Assembly (NCBI GenBank): GCA_039707655.1
Contig: CM077665.1
Location: 84,941,954 to 85,005,953 of the forward strand
Direction: 5' to 3'
DNA: 64,000 nucleotides
Source: Elymus sibiricus
Taxonomy: Eukaryota > Streptophyta > Magnoliopsida > Poales > Poaceae
Translations under genes and position numbers: made by a program
Shown here: in pieces, positions 47,157-60,000 of the stretch
Position numbering within the stretch: the first letter of the stretch is position 1
Layout: every line of letters starts with the position of its first letter
Notes under the pieces: model-generated
Database searches by the model: none
What the model was told of the DNA's origin: nothing
What the model saw: the letters and a program-made list of their open reading frames with translations, nothing else

Positions 47157-47666
47157 CTAGCTCAAATTTGAAGCATCAATGATGTTCAACTCACTCCTCA
47201 AATAACAAAATATTTTCTCATCAAGTGTCTTGGTAAAGATATCGGCCAATTGCTTGTTGGTGCGAACATGCTTAAGATTAATATCTCCTTTGGCAACATG
47301 ATCACGAATGAAATGATGTCTAACTTGAATATGTTTAGTTCGAGAGTGTTGCACAGGATTATAACCAATTTTAACAGCACTTTCATTGTCACAAAGTAAT
47401 GGAACATTTCTAACATGGATTCCATAATCCTTAAGCGTTTGTGTCATCCATAGTAATTGAGCACAACAAGATCCAGCAGCAATATACTCAGCTTCGGCAG
47501 TAGATAGAGATACCGAGTTTTGTTTCTTGGAGGACCAAGACACAAGAGATCTACCCAAAAATTGACAAGTACCCGAAGTGGATTTTCTATCAACCTTGTC
47601 ACCGGCAGTCCGAATCGGAATAGCCAACAAGATTAAAAGAAGATCCCTTGGGATACCAAATGCCAA
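47157..47666 (-). pseudogene. Copia RNase H, out of frame with reverse transcriptase
   Basis: The minus strand encodes DRKSTSGTCQFLGRSLVSWS, then STAEAEYIAAGSC and HVRTNKQLADIFTK, the Copia RNase H signature. A 2-nt shift near 47603-47612 separates it from the reverse transcriptase frame. Confidence 0.9.
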
Positions 47667-49203
47667 AGTTTGGTGTTTGTATCAAATATCTCACAATACG
47701 TTTCACGGATAAAAGATGACACTCTTTAGGTGCAGCTTGATATCTAGCACACATGCAAACACTAAGCATAATATCGGGACGAGAGGCACATAGATATAGC
47801 AATGAACCAATCATAGATCGATAAACTTTTTGATCAACCGGTTCATCCTCCTTGGTAAGATCAACATGTCCACTAGTAGGCATGGGGGTTTTCATACCTT
47901 TGCACTCTTGCATGTTGAACTTATTGATCAAGTCCTTGGTATACTTAGTTTGAGAGATGAAAGTTCCTTCTTTCGATTGCTTGATTTGCAGGCCAAGAAA
48001 GAATTTCAGCTCACACATCATAGACATCTCATACTTCTCGGACATCAACCTTCCAAATCTTTCACTAAATTGAGGGTTAGTGGAACCAAAGATAATATCA
48101 TCCACATAGATTTGGCATACAAATAATTCACCATTAACTCTCTTAGTGAACAAGGTTGCATCAATTTTACCAATTTCAAAACCTTTGTCAATGAGAAACT
48201 TCGTTAAGCATTTGTACCAAGCACGAGAGGCTTGCTTAAGACCATAAAGGGCTTTACGAAGCTTGTAAACATGATTAGGTTTCTTAGGATTCACAAAACC
48301 AGGTGGTTGCTTAACATAGACTTCTTCAATCTCACCATTTAAAAAGGCACTTTTGATGTCCATTTGATAAAGCGTGATATCATGGTGATTAGCATAAGCA
48401 AGAAGAATGCGAATAGCTTCAAGTCTAGCGACGGGTGCATAGGTCTCACCGTCGTCCATACCTTCGACTTGCGTATATCCTTGGGCTACGAGGCGAGCCT
48501 TGTTGTGCACGACTTGACCGTCTTCATCTTGCTTGTTCCGAAACACCCATTTGGTTCCGATGATGTTTTGCTCATCCTTGGGCTTCTCCACGAGTGTCCA
48601 CACTTCGTTCCTCTCGAAGTTGTGAAGCTCTTCATGCATTGCGTTCACCCAATCAACATCTTCTAGAGCTTGTTCTACCTTCAAGGGCTCAATGCTAGAG
48701 ATGAAAGAATAATGCTCACAAAAGTTGGCTAGGCGAGTTTTAGAGCGAGTGATTCTCCCTGTTTGTATATCACCAAATATTTGGTTTAGGGGATGGTTCT
48801 TGGTCACTTGAGCTCGAACTCGGGTCAGCTTCCGATTGTTGGATGGTGGAGCATCTTCTTCATCATCATCTCCTTCATCTTCGTTGTTGTTGAAGGTGTC
48901 GTTCCCTTGAGGTGGTAGTGAAGGAGGTTGTGGTGGATCTTCATGATGCACTTCCTCCTCTTCATCATCTTGTCGTGTACCGCTTGTGGATGCATCCATG
49001 TCATGTTGTGGTTCACCTTGACGTGAAGTAGGGGCTTCCACTTGAGTTGATGAAGTACTTACCTTCACTTCCATGGGACGAATCTTGCCGATGGGCAAGT
49101 CTTGGATAGCTTCCGAAGGGTCCTTATCACCTACATCATTTGGCAATTGTTCGACTTGCGAACCATTAGATTCATCAAAGCCAACCTTTAGAAGATTTAG
49201 CAA
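47599..49203 (-). pseudogene. Copia reverse transcriptase, with acidic linker
   Basis: An acidic Asp/Glu-rich linker (about residues 60-125) is followed by the Copia reverse transcriptase: [51 protein letters not shown], and the catalytic [11 protein letters not shown]. Upstream of the linker the integrase is absent: the ORF begins at a deletion junction inside the gag-protease frame (49175-49203). Confidence 0.92.
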
Positions 49204-50248
49204 TTAAGCAAGTGCGAGGTTTGGATCTCTTAGTGAAGTCAACAATGTATAGATCACCTCTACGGAAACCGGTAAAGACCATTTTATGATTATCTTGACG
49301 AAACACTTGGCAATCTACTTTCGTGAATAGCACATTAAAACCAAAGTCGGCAAGTCTAGATACGGAAAGAAGATTGTAGCCAAGAGATTCAACAAGCATA
49401 ACATTTTGGATAGAGCTATCATGGGATATGGCCACCTTACCAAGACCAAGTACCTTACCCTTGGAGTTGTCTCCAAACGTTATGTACCTTCGCGGTCCAT
49501 GGTTTGGTGTGATCTCATCAAACATCTCTCTATCTCCGGTCATATGATCGGTACATCCGCTATCGAGAATCCATTCTTTTCCTCCGGACATGTAATCCTT
49601 GAAGTTTGCCATGAGACTTAGATTCTTCATGATCTTCTCATACTCGATGTCGAACAGCTCATCTTCATCATAGTAGCCATGTTCCACATTGTCATCATCA
49701 AGTGAGAAATCCTCGTCATAAAGAACAAGAGATTTGTTAGGATTGTGATCATGACAATGTTCAAGTTTATGAATGCGAAGGGCCTCTATAATGATATTGT
49801 TGATAGTAGTGACATCTTCTTTAGCACGCATGAGGTCTCTAAGCTCAAATAGACAATCATCAAACTTAGAATCGCTAGGCATCATTTTGTGGAAGGCAAT
49901 AGTTTTATGAAGAATTTCATCAAGATTACTCAATGAATAATTTGGATATCGTTTCTCCAAATCATTCCACAAAGTGTAAGCACAAGCAAAATTCTTCATT
50001 TGATTAAGCACATTTCTAGGTAAAGCTCTAACAATAAGATTGACAGTTCTAAGATTGCATAGTATATCAATTTCCTCTTCGTGTGTGGGATGCAACGGGT
50101 CAATGGGAGGTACATAGGGGCCCTTGACATACTTGCTCAATTGAAATTCATTAAACAGCTCAAGCATCAAGGTTTTCCATTGACTATAGTACTCTCCATC
50201 AAGGATAGGCACTCTACAACTCAAACTCCCTATACTAGACACATCCAT
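49175..50248 (-). CDS. Copia gag-protease, zinc knuckle absent, integrase lost
   Basis: The ATG (50248-50246) lies about 40 bases from the PBS. Residues about 1-170 are a gag domain of the UBN2 type ([37 protein letters not shown]). An acidic stretch follows, then the retroviral-type protease with active site [14 protein letters not shown] (residues about 223-236) and the start of the pre-integrase region. I see no CCHC zinc knuckle between gag and protease. The frame stops directly after the deletion junction near 49190. It could still give a gag-protease protein. Confidence 0.87.
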   Translation of the reverse strand: MDVSSIGSLSCRVPILDGEYYSQWKTLMLELFNEFQLSKYVKGPYVPPIDPLHPTHEEEIDILCNLRTVNLIVRALPRNVLNQMKNFACAYTLWNDLEKRYPNYSLSNLDEILHKTIAFHKMMPSDSKFDDCLFELRDLMRAKEDVTTINNIIIEALRIHKLEHCHDHNPNKSLVLYDEDFSLDDDNVEHGYYDEDELFDIEYEKIMKNLSLMANFKDYMSGGKEWILDSGCTDHMTGDREMFDEITPNHGPRRYITFGDNSKGKVLGLGKVAISHDSSIQNVMLVESLGYNLLSVSRLADFGFNVLFTKVDCQVFRQDNHKMVFTGFRRGDLYIVDFTKRSKPRTCLIAKSSKGWL

Positions 50249-50288
50249 CTTCCTCCTCGGTGATTAAACCGAAGCAATGGAGACCAAA

Positions 50289-50300
50289 GCTCTGATACCA
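50289..50300 (-). other. Copia element primer binding site
   Basis: Plus-strand GCTCTGATACCA is the complement of TGGTATCAGAGC, the initiator tRNA-Met primer site, two bases from the 5' LTR. Confidence 0.92.
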
Positions 50301-50302
50301 AT

Positions 50303-51839
50303 TGAGGGATCACTAGAAGAGTGTCTAGAGGGGGGGGGGTGAATAGACTACTAGTAGGAATTTAAAACCTAACCTTTTCCCAAGTTAATTGGTTGGCAGA
50401 TATTAACAGATTTAGCAAATCTAGCAAGTCTATATACCCTACACATGCATGTCAACAAATATGGCAGCGGAAAGTAAAGACATTGCACATGAAGTAAAGA
50501 GTTGAGATAAGGAGATCAAACGCAATTGGAGACGCAAGGATTTTTTTCCCGTGGTTCCGATAGGTGGTGCTATCGTACATCCACGTTTATGGAGTCTTCA
50601 ACCCACGGAGGGTAACGGTCGCGAGAGTCCACGGAGGGCTCCACCCATAAGGGTCCACGAAGTAGCAACCTTGACTATTCCATAACGGCTTCCGTCCACG
50701 AAGGACTAGCCTCACTATGGGTAGATCTTCACGAAGTAGGCGATCTCCTTGCCCTTACAAACTTCTTGGTTCACTCCACAACACGAAGTAGGAGGCTCCC
50801 AAGCGACACCTAACCAATCTAGGAGGCACCACCCTCCAAAAGGTAATAGGCTCGGTAATGACGGTGAACTCCTTGCTCTTGTGCTTCAAGATGATAGACT
50901 CCTCAACACACAATCACTCTTTCACAGATTTGGCTTGGTGGAAGAGATGGGATTGGTGGAAAGCAACTTGGGGAGGCTAGAAAGCAAGATACGTATGGTT
51001 GGATTGGAAGATCTTGACCTCAACACAAGAATAGGTGGTTCTGTCTCAGAAAACTGGATGGGGGCAAGTATGGAATAGTTCTGAGTGCTTCTCTTTCGAG
51101 TAGGTGGTGGTGGAGGGGTATATATAGGCATCCCCAAAAATCCAACCGTTATACACAAAATGACCAACTCGGTGACACCGATGTGTTAATCTCGGTGGTA
51201 CCGAAGTGACCAAAAGGTGGCAACTTTTGAATCTCGGTGAGACCGATATAGGAAACTCGGTTGCACCGATAAGGTGACCAACGGTCAGATTGACAATCTC
51301 GGTGACGCCGATCCAACAATCTCGGTTGTACCGATATTGTGAATTTGCATAACAGAAAGTTGGCAACCTAAACTCGGTGGCACCGGTATGGAATCGGTTG
51401 CACCGAAGTGGCTAGGGTTTGGCTGAGTCTATCTGAGGTTTAGAATCGATGGCACCAGAATGGAAATGTTGGTTGCACCGAATTTGAATATATGGCTTTG
51501 GACAGACTTTGGTGGGAGAGCTTGTGGGTGTTTTTGGTGACTATCACTTGTGCACGTTTGAGCATTTTGTTCACCAACAAAACCTTACCCCCTTTTAATA
51601 GTATTGGCTTTCCTATGGACTCAAAGTGATTTCTCACAAATGTAAAATGTAGAGTCCTCTTGCTTGAAGCTTTGCCAATCCATTTCCTTGCATCTTGGGG
51701 TATCTCCACACAGTCTTTTGCCAACCCTTTTTCTCCATGGACTATTATCTGAAATACACTAGATAAAAGTATTAGTCCAAGATACAATGTATGTTGTCAT
51801 GAATTATCAAAACCACCAAGGGAGCATGTTGTGCTTTCA
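50303..51839 (-). repeat. Copia element 5' LTR
   Basis: A 1537-bp LTR, paired with 43671-45206, with the same palindrome array starting at about 51169. Confidence 0.93.
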
Positions 51840-52086
51840 CTGCCTCTACTGCAACTTCCACTCATGTACAGTCTTCCCAAGCTCATGAAGTGGAGGTAGA
51901 GCAGATGCTTGATCCCAAGTATAAGGACATGATCTTCTTCAACTGTGGGGGTCCTGGTCATTATGTGGGGAATTGTGTCAAGCCAAAGTCTTATTTGATA
52001 TGTCAACAGAACCACAATGTCAACAACTGTGCTGCTTTGTCAAAAATTCAACCTACTGCTGCTTTCCTTGGCAGTGGAGCAAGGGG
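51840..52086 (+). pseudogene. LINE ORF1, zinc-knuckle part
   Basis: LINE sequence continues after the Copia element, with the second TSD copy CTGCC. The frame encodes FFNCGGPGHYVGNC, a CCHC zinc knuckle whose first Cys is Phe, and then LICQQNHNVNNCAALSKIQP. It ends at GSGARG, where the Gypsy LTR begins (52087). The C-terminus of ORF1 is not found. Confidence 0.78.
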
Positions 52087-52331
52087 TGTCGGTGCATTAG
52101 GAATGGGGTACCCAGTGCCCCTGACTTATGCACAGACAGTAGTAGCAGAACTCCGTCAAAACACCAATCCAAGCCAGAGAAGCCGCTCTACAAGAGATCA
52201 AGGAGCGCATCAAGAAGATGAAGCCAACGTACAAGACCAAGACCCCGACAGGAGCAGCCTATGCTGGCTTGCAACACCGGCAAGGATGATGCAACGACCC
52301 AGGACGGGCCCGAGCCGCGCCAGTCGCGCCC

Positions 52332-53903
52332 TGATACGTCTCCAACGTATCTATAATTTTTGCTTGTTCCATGCTGTTATATTATCATTCTTGGATGTTT
52401 TACAATCATTTTATTACAACTTTATATCATTTTTTGGGACTAACCTATTGACATAGTGCCAAAGTGCCAGTTGCTGTTTTTGCTTGTTTTTTACTTCGCA
52501 GAAAATCAGTACCAAACGGAGACAAAACACTGTGGGGATTTTTGTGGATTTTTAACGGACCATAAGAAAGAAGATGGGCCAAAGAACACCAGAAGAGGGG
52601 GCCCAGGCTGGCCAGCACCCACCAGGGCGCGCTGAGGCCCCCTGGCGTGGCCTGGTGGGGGCTGGGCGCCTCGGGCACCCCCTCAACCGACTATCGTGCC
52701 TATAAATTCCCAGGAAATCCAAAAACCCTAGAGGAGTCGACGAAACACAATTCCAACCGCCGCAAGTTCCAGAACCTCGAGATCCAATCTAAACACCATG
52801 ACGGAGGGGTTCATCTTCCTCATAGGTGCCTCTTTGATGATGCGTGAGTAGTCCACCATAGACCTTCGGGTCCGTAGGCAGTAGCTAGATGGCTTATTCT
52901 CTCTCTCTCTCTTATGATTCTCAATGGTCTCTTGGAGATCTATTTGATGTAAACTTTTGCGGTGTGTTTGCTGGGATCCGATGAATTTTGAGTTCATGAT
53001 CAGTTTCTATCCATGAATATTATTTGAGTCTTCTTTGATCTCTTATATGCATGATTGCTTATAGCATCGTATTTCTTCTTCGAATCTTTGGTTTAGTTAG
53101 GCCAACTAGATCGATTTTTCTTGCCATGGGAAGAGGTGCTTTGTGATGGGTTCGATCTTGCGGTGTTCTTTCCCAGTGACAGAAGGGGCAGCAAGACACG
53201 CATGTATCGTTGCTATTAAGGATAACAAGATGGGGTCTATTCCTACATGAATAGATCTTGTCTACATCATGTCATCGTTCTTATTGCATTACTCCGTTTT
53301 TTCATGAACTTAATACACTAGATGCATGGTGGATAGCGGTCGATGTGTGGAGTAATAGAGGTAGATGCAGGCAGGAGTCGGTCTATCTATTTTGGACGTG
53401 ATGCCTATATAATGATCATCGCCTTGGATATCGTCATGACTATTCGATTTTCTATCAATTGCCCAACAGTAATTTGTTCACCCACCGTGCACTATACTCA
53501 TGAGAGAAGCCACCAGTGAACCCTACGGCGCTCGGGTCTACTTTTACATCATATTGCTTTCCGATCTACGTTTTTGCAATCTTTGCTTTCAGATCTACAA
53601 AACCAAAAAAACCAAAAATATATTGCTGCATATTTGCTCTTTTTATTTGTGTTCTTGAGAGATCTATCTCTCCTATCTATCACTACCTAATCTATCTTTT
53701 TACCGTAGAGAGATTGACAACCTCTCTTTCGCCTCGGGTTGCAAGTATTTGTTGTTTGTGTGCAGGTGCTGCTTATTGGGTGGTGGTGATCCTCCTACTG
53801 GTTCGATAACCTTGGTTTCATAACTGAGGGAAATATTTACCGTCGCTGTGCTGCATCATCCCTTCCTCTTTGGGGAAATACCGACAAAGTCCAAGCCACG
53901 TCA
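52332..53903 (+). mobile_element. Element F: WHAM-type solo LTR
   Basis: A 1572-bp LTR from TGATACGTCTCCAACGTATC to CCAAGCCACGTCA with no internal region on either side. It is inserted in the LTR of element E. The flanks (CGCCC and TGGCC) do not form a clean 5-bp duplication. Confidence 0.8.
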
Positions 53904-54311
53904 TGGCCCCGCTGACCGCCGGGGACCGAAGCGCACACACCTTCAAGAAGACCCGGCAAGCCGTCCCCCGGCAGGCGCGAGCCAAACAGCCACCACTCCA
54001 CCGCATCACAATGCTAGTCAGTTGTCGATGTGGTGTCGAGCCCTCAGATGGCTAAGTGGCTCTCGCTAAGCACGTGGCGACACACCGGAAGACAGATTAT
54101 GCCTAGTTGACACCCGTCCAGAGGCGTGCTAAGACACTAAGCAACAAGCAGCCAAGCGGTGGTAGAAGCTTGCCGGGGATGCGCCCCCACACGCCACCTA
54201 GGCTAGCATTTATGGCATTTTGTCCTAAGTGCCAGAGTTAGGTATGATAGCACCATTAGCTATCTAATCACTAGATAATGTCTGTTTTGCCACTGTGGTC
54301 GCCCCTTGACC

Positions 54312-54320
54312 TATAAAAGG
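54312..54320 (+). promoter_or_regulatory. TATA box of element E LTR
   Basis: TATAAAAGG, about 300 bases before the LTR end, in the usual place for an LTR promoter. Confidence 0.6.
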
Positions 54321-54622
54321 AGGCCCGAGGCAACCTAGCTCAAGATTCGGACCCTGGGACACTTGTACTCACGTAGCAGCTCCCCCGAAGGCAACCTTGT
54401 CGGGTTTGAGCGTTGCGTGAGCTTCGTGTTCCTCTGATCAATCCACCAAAGTAGGAGTAGGGTTTTACGCTTCTCAGCGGCCCGAACCTGGGTAAAACAC
54501 CAGTGTCCCATCGTCGTGCTGTTTCATTACTTCTGCTCTTTGTGCAACGTCACCTTTCCCGCCGAACCACAAAGGGACTCAAGGTCCCATAGGTGATCGT
54601 GTGCATCGTGCCCCGACATCTT

Positions 54623-54641
54623 TGGCACGCCAGGTAGGGGG
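54623..54641 (+). other. Element E primer binding site
   Basis: TGGCACGCCAGGTAGGGGG directly follows the LTR by four bases and has the TGG start typical of a PBS. I could not assign the tRNA with certainty. Confidence 0.6.
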
Positions 54642-54705
54642 CATCATTTGCGTGAACCTGAGTTCGTGAGCAGCACGTCGATCTTCATCGCCATCTTCTT
54701 CATCC

Positions 54706-55380
54706 ATGGCTCCCAAGAAGAAGACCGGCGCGACTGCGCATCCTTCCACTTCAAAGGCCCCCACGCACGCAGCTGCAGACGCCGTTGGTGCCGTGGTGGC
54801 GACAAGTGAGGTGGGCGTCGTGGGCGACATGACCGGCGCAGGCGGCGCCAACGTCGTGTCCCCCGCGGCCGAAGCTAGAGCGAGGAACGCCGAAGGGGAG
54901 CAGCAGCAGCAACATCCTGGCGAGCTCGGCCCTGGAGCCGCGGGAGGAGAAAACGTTCATCCTCCGCCTCCCCGCCGCACTGGTGGCCGCGGCCGTAATA
55001 GCGGCGCCCAATCTGGGGCAAACCGTGATCCTCCAGCTGCGCCCATCGCAGGCGCAGCTGCTGGGCACGCGCCTCGTCCAGAGCAAGACGGAGCGCCAAG
55101 CGGGGCCGTGGACCCACAAGCTCGACCTCCTCCTCGTCAGACCGCCTCGGCGACTGGTGCGCGGCAGCAAGGACGCAGCGACGCTCCGCATGGTTCCACC
55201 AGGAGTCGAGTGACATCGCGGTCCGCCTCCTTAACCATGCCGGCCACCATAGCGGAAGCAATGGCGCGGGCCCATCTGCTGCTAAACTTTCCATCGGCGG
55301 CCGACAAGTTGGACGAGTGGAGAGCCACCATCCAGAGTTTGATCGGTTTCGTCGAAGCCAGCAAATCACAGCAAGCAGAG
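54706..55380 (+). pseudogene. Element E gag N-terminus, interrupted by element G
   Basis: ATG at 54706 starts MAPKKKTGATAHPSTSKAPT. The protein is Ala/Pro/Gly/Gln-rich (225 codons), with a basic part SRSASLTMPATIAEAMARAH and a C-terminal DEWRATIQSLIGFVEASKSQ. The apparent stop TGA is the first three bases of element G's LTR at 55381, so the frame was longer before the insertion and continues at 62856. Confidence 0.8.
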
Positions 55381-57022
55381 TGATGTCTACTACGCAACCT
55401 TCTTCTTGTAGACTCGTGTTGGGCCTCCAAGCGCAGAGTTTTGTAGGACAGTAGCAAATTTCCCTCAAGTGGATGACCTAAGGTTTATCAATCCGTGGGA
55501 GGCGTAGGATGAAGATGGTCTCTCTCAAACAACCCTGCAACCAAATAACAAAGAGTCTCTTGTGTCCCCAACACACCCAATACAATGGTAAATTGTATAG
55601 ATGCACTAGTTCGGCGAAGAGATGGTGATACAAGTGCAATGTGGATGGTAGATATAGGTTTTTGTAATCTGAAAATATAAAAACAGCAAGGTAACTAATG
55701 GTAAAAGTGAGCACAAACGGTATTGCAATGCTTAGAAACAAGGCCTAGGGTTCATACTTTCACTAGTGCAAGTTCTCTCAACAATACTGACATAGTTGAA
55801 TCATATGTAAATCCCTCACGTGCGACAAAGAGTTCACTCCAAAGTCACAAATAGCGGAGAACAAACAAAGAAATTATTGTAGTGTACGAAACCACCTCAA
55901 AGTTATCTTTTCCGATCAATCTTATGAGCTATCCCTATAAGTGTCACGAACAGCCCTAGAGTTCGTACTAAAATAACACCTTAAGATACACATCAACCAA
56001 AACCCTAATGTCACCTAGATACTCCAATGTCACCACGAGTACCCATGGGCTTGATTATACGATATGCATCACACAATTTCAGATTCATCATGTTCAATCC
56101 AACACAAAGAACTTCAAAGAGTGCCCCAAAGTTTCTACCGGAGAGTCAAGACGAAAACATGTGCCAACCCCTATGCATAGATTCCCAAGGTCACGGAACC
56201 CGCAAGTTGATCACCAAAACATACATCAAGTGGATCAATAGAACATCCCATTGTCACCACGGATATCCCATCGCAAGACATACATCAAGTGTCCTCAAAT
56301 TATTTAAAGACTCAATCCGATAAGAAAACTTCAAAGGGAAAACTCAATTCATCATAAGAAGATAGAGAGGGGAAAATTACATATGATTCATCTATATTAA
56401 TAAAGCTCGCGGTACATCAAGATCGTGTCATCTCAAGAACACGAGAGAGAGAGAGATCAAACACATAGCTACTGGTACATACCCTCAGCCCCGAGGGTGA
56501 ACTACTCCCTCCTCGTCATGGAGACCGCCGGGATGATGAAGATGGCCTCCGGTGATGGTTTCCCCCTCCGGCAGGGTGCTGGATCGGGCTCTCGATTGTT
56601 TTTTCGTGGCAACAGAGGCTTGCGGCGGCGGAACTCCCGATCTAGGTTTCTTTCTGGGGGTTTTGGTATTTATAGTAATTTTTGGCGTTGGAAACAAGTC
56701 AAGGGGGGCCACTAGGCGGCGACAAGCCAGGAGGGCGCGCCCTAGGGGGGGGGGGGCGCCCTGCAGGCTTATGGTGGCCTCGTGGCTCTTCTGGCCCAAC
56801 TCCAAAGCTTCGGGGGTCTCTTTTGGTCCATAAAAAATCACCGTAAATTTTCAGCCCATTCCGAGAACTTTTATTTCTGCACAAAAAACGACACCATGGT
56901 AGTTCTGCTGAAAACAACGTCAGTCCGGGTTAGTTCTAATAAAATCATACCAAAATCATATAGAATTATTGTAAACATGGCATGAATACTTCATAAATTA
57001 TAGATACGTTGGAGACGTATCA
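55381..57022 (-). repeat. Element G 3' LTR
   Basis: A 1642-bp LTR reading TGATGTCTACTACGCAACC to GACGTATCA on the plus strand. A G-run lies near 56744-56756. Confidence 0.94.
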
Positions 57023-57038
57023 ACATCCCCAAGCTTAA
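57023..57038 (-). other. Element G polypurine tract
   Basis: On the minus strand TTAAGCTTGGGGATGT directly precedes the 3' LTR. Confidence 0.85.
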
Positions 57039-60000
57039 TTCCTGCTCGTCCTTGAGTAGGTAAATGATAAAAGAAATAATTTATGAAGTGTGAATGCTAG
57101 CAAGTGCACAAGGTTGACCAATGATAATTCCAATCACTTTTTCTAGCATCAATATAAACCATAAACAGTAGCTCATCTCATAAAACTTCTCATGATCAAG
57201 TAACAAGCTATTCACATGTTAAAGTATAGACCAGAAAGTTTCTTGAAAACTAACAAACCATATTCCTAGGCATCGAACAATTGCAATTCATCTTATTTCC
57301 AGGAAGGGTCTATGTAAGAGCTTTGATTTGGCAAATTCCACATACTCAACTATCATATAGTCTTCCATGATTATTGACACTCAAAGCATATTTTTAGAAC
57401 AAATAGCATCCATCGAACACAGAGAAAGATAGGGGCTTAATGTTTCGCCTCCCAAATTATTTATCATATAGATAATTGTCAACAATAATAATTCACGATC
57501 AAATATATTTGTGTGGATATATATGTCTAGATCATTCCCCAACACATGACGCTTGCCAAGAGAAAAAGGCGAAATATAGGAAGTGGTGAAGATCACCATG
57601 ACTCTTGCATAAAGGTAAGTACTAGAAAGTAAAAGATAGGCCCTTCGCAAAGGGAAGCATTGATTTGCAAAGGTGCCAGAGCTCGAGCTTTTAAAACAGA
57701 GATGAATAATAATTTTGAGCGGTATGCTTTCATTGTCAACATAACAACCGAGAGATCTCGGTATCTTCCATGCTAGATACATTATAGGCGGTTCCCAAAC
57801 AGAATGGTAAAGTTTTTTACTCCCCGTCCACCAATCAATCACACTCCACGGCGAGCCGAATCCACGGGTACCGTCCATACAAACAACAATCTTGGGGGAG
57901 TTTTGTTTCATTATATTTTGATTTGATTTTTGAGCATGGAACTGGGCATCCCGAATACCAGCCACTTTTTCGTGAATGATAGTGAATCAACACATATCGT
58001 GAGAATAACCCACCTAGCATGGAAGATACTGACATCCCCTAGTCACTATATGAGCGATTCGGGCATACAAAACAGAATATCATTTGAAGGTTTAGAGTTT
58101 GGCACATGCAAATTTACTTGGAACGGCAGGTAAATACCGCATATAGGTAGGTATGGTGGACTCATATGGAACAACTTTGGGTTTAAGGGTGTTTGGATGC
58201 ACAAGTAGTATTTCTACTTGGTGCGGAAGTTTTGGCTAGTATGAGGTGGAAGCAAGCACCACATGTTGGAGGATCCATAACAATATAACTTCTATACAAA
58301 TATACCCAAACATAACTCATTAAGTTGTCTTCCTTGTCCAATTTTAACTAATTTGCTCAAGTTTGAAAATAATTAATGAGCTCACAATCATAGAAGATGT
58401 CCAAGATAGTATATTTATATGTGGAATCTCTCTTCCTTCAATATTCTTTCATGAATTGTTCAAGTGACCAATGCGGTGTTTGCTAACTTTCAATAAATTT
58501 TACCACCTATACTTATTATGTGTGAAGTCATTACTCCCCATGGGATATGTATATGAAGCATATTTAATTTCAGATTTATGATATTCAATTCATTCAACCA
58601 TTTACTCATAGGATATAAGTGAAGCACGAGAGTGAATGACAAACTACACCAAAAAGATATAAGTGAAGATCAATGAGTAGCCAACGATTAAATAACTATA
58701 TGAAGACTCTCTCATCTAAGAATTTCATATCTTAAGCATTTTATTAAACAGCAAGCAAAAGAAAAATAGCACTCCAAGAATAGCACGCATCATGTGAAAG
58801 AATAAAAATTTAGGCTCAACATAGGCTAACCGATAATTGTTGATGAAGAGAGGTGGGATGCGTAGCATCCCCAAGCTTAGATGCTTGAGACTTCTTGAAA
58901 TATTTACTTGGGGTGCCTTGGGCATCCCCAAGCTTGAGCTTTTGTATCTCGTTCAATCCTCTCATATCATGGTTTCACCTATTCTCAAAAACTTCATCCA
59001 CACAAAACTCGAAAAGAACTCGTGAGATAGGTTAGTACACATAATAATAAATCAACACTTCATGTACTGCCAAGACAAGTTGCACAATAATTATCAAACA
59101 TCATCTACTGTTTACTATCATTTCCACAATTTATATCTTCCAATATAGGCTATGGAAACTATAGGATAAGTAGATAACAAAACTATGACAGCAATCTGTC
59201 CAAACAGAACAGCCTGTAGAAATTTATGAAAACAGTGTACTTATATAACTTAAATAATTATGAAAATTTATGACATGCTAAATAATTTATATGAAAACAC
59301 CGTGTAAAAATTTCAGAAACGTTCCACGTTCCAGTAAAATATGAAAATTCAAACACTAAAGCAAAAGTTTCTGTTTTTACACAGCACACATCAAAACATG
59401 CAATGCAAGCATCCTAAGACAATTCTTGGAACTTTTTATTGAAAAAAAAGATTATGAATAACACCTAACAGAAAATAACAAAATATAATGACGATCCAAG
59501 CAAAGCACATATTATGTGACGAATAAAAATATAGCTCTAAGTAAGATATAGCGATAATGTTGTAGACGAAAGAGGGGATGCCTTCCGGGGCATCCCCAAG
59601 CTTAGACGCTTGAGTCTTCCTTGAATATTACCTTGGGGGTGCCTTGGGAATCCCCAAGCTTAGGTTCTTGTCACTCCTTATTCTCCTCATATCGGTGTCT
59701 CACCCAATACTTGAAAACTTCAATCACACAAAACTTAACGGAACTTCGTGAGAAGGGTTAGTGTAATAAAGATAAATCATTCACTTAGGTACTGTCAAGA
59801 CAAGATTCATAATTGTTCCCACATGATACCTACTGTATTATATCATTCCCATAATTTATATCACTCAATATAAGTTATAGAAACACTAAAACAAGTAAAC
59901 TATGCATGCAAAACAGAATCTGTCAAAAACAGAACAGTCTGTGAAGATCTGTAGCGTAACCATACTTCCCTGTCTCTTAAAATTCTGAAAAATTAGGACA

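Larger units (their letters stand above)
43671..51839 (-). mobile_element. Sirevirus-like Copia LTR retrotransposon (Maximus-type), integrase deleted
   Basis: An 8169-bp element with 5-bp TSD CTGCC (43666-43670 and 51840-51844), LTRs 43671-45206 and 50303-51839, PBS for initiator tRNA-Met next to the right LTR, and PPT next to the left one. Coding strand minus. gag plus protease, reverse transcriptase and RNase H are present; the integrase core is missing. Palindromic repeats in the LTRs and multiple PPT-like motifs match the Sirevirus lineage. About three differences were counted in the first 135 bases of the LTRs. Confidence 0.93.
52087..54618 (+). repeat. Element E 5' LTR (Gypsy), split by a WHAM-type LTR
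   Basis: The LTR starts TGTCGGTGCATTAGG in the LINE and ends GTGCCCCGACA. Its two parts, 52087-52331 and 53904-54618, add to 960 bp. A TATA box lies at 54312. The left flank AGGGG would be the TSD, but the right end of the element is lost. Confidence 0.75.

Noticed and set aside
56485..56841. Minus-strand ORF of 118 codons in element G's 3' LTR (and the similar one at 62317-62712)
   Set aside because: They are LTR sequence; the reading frames differ between the two LTRs around the G-run and no domain is seen.
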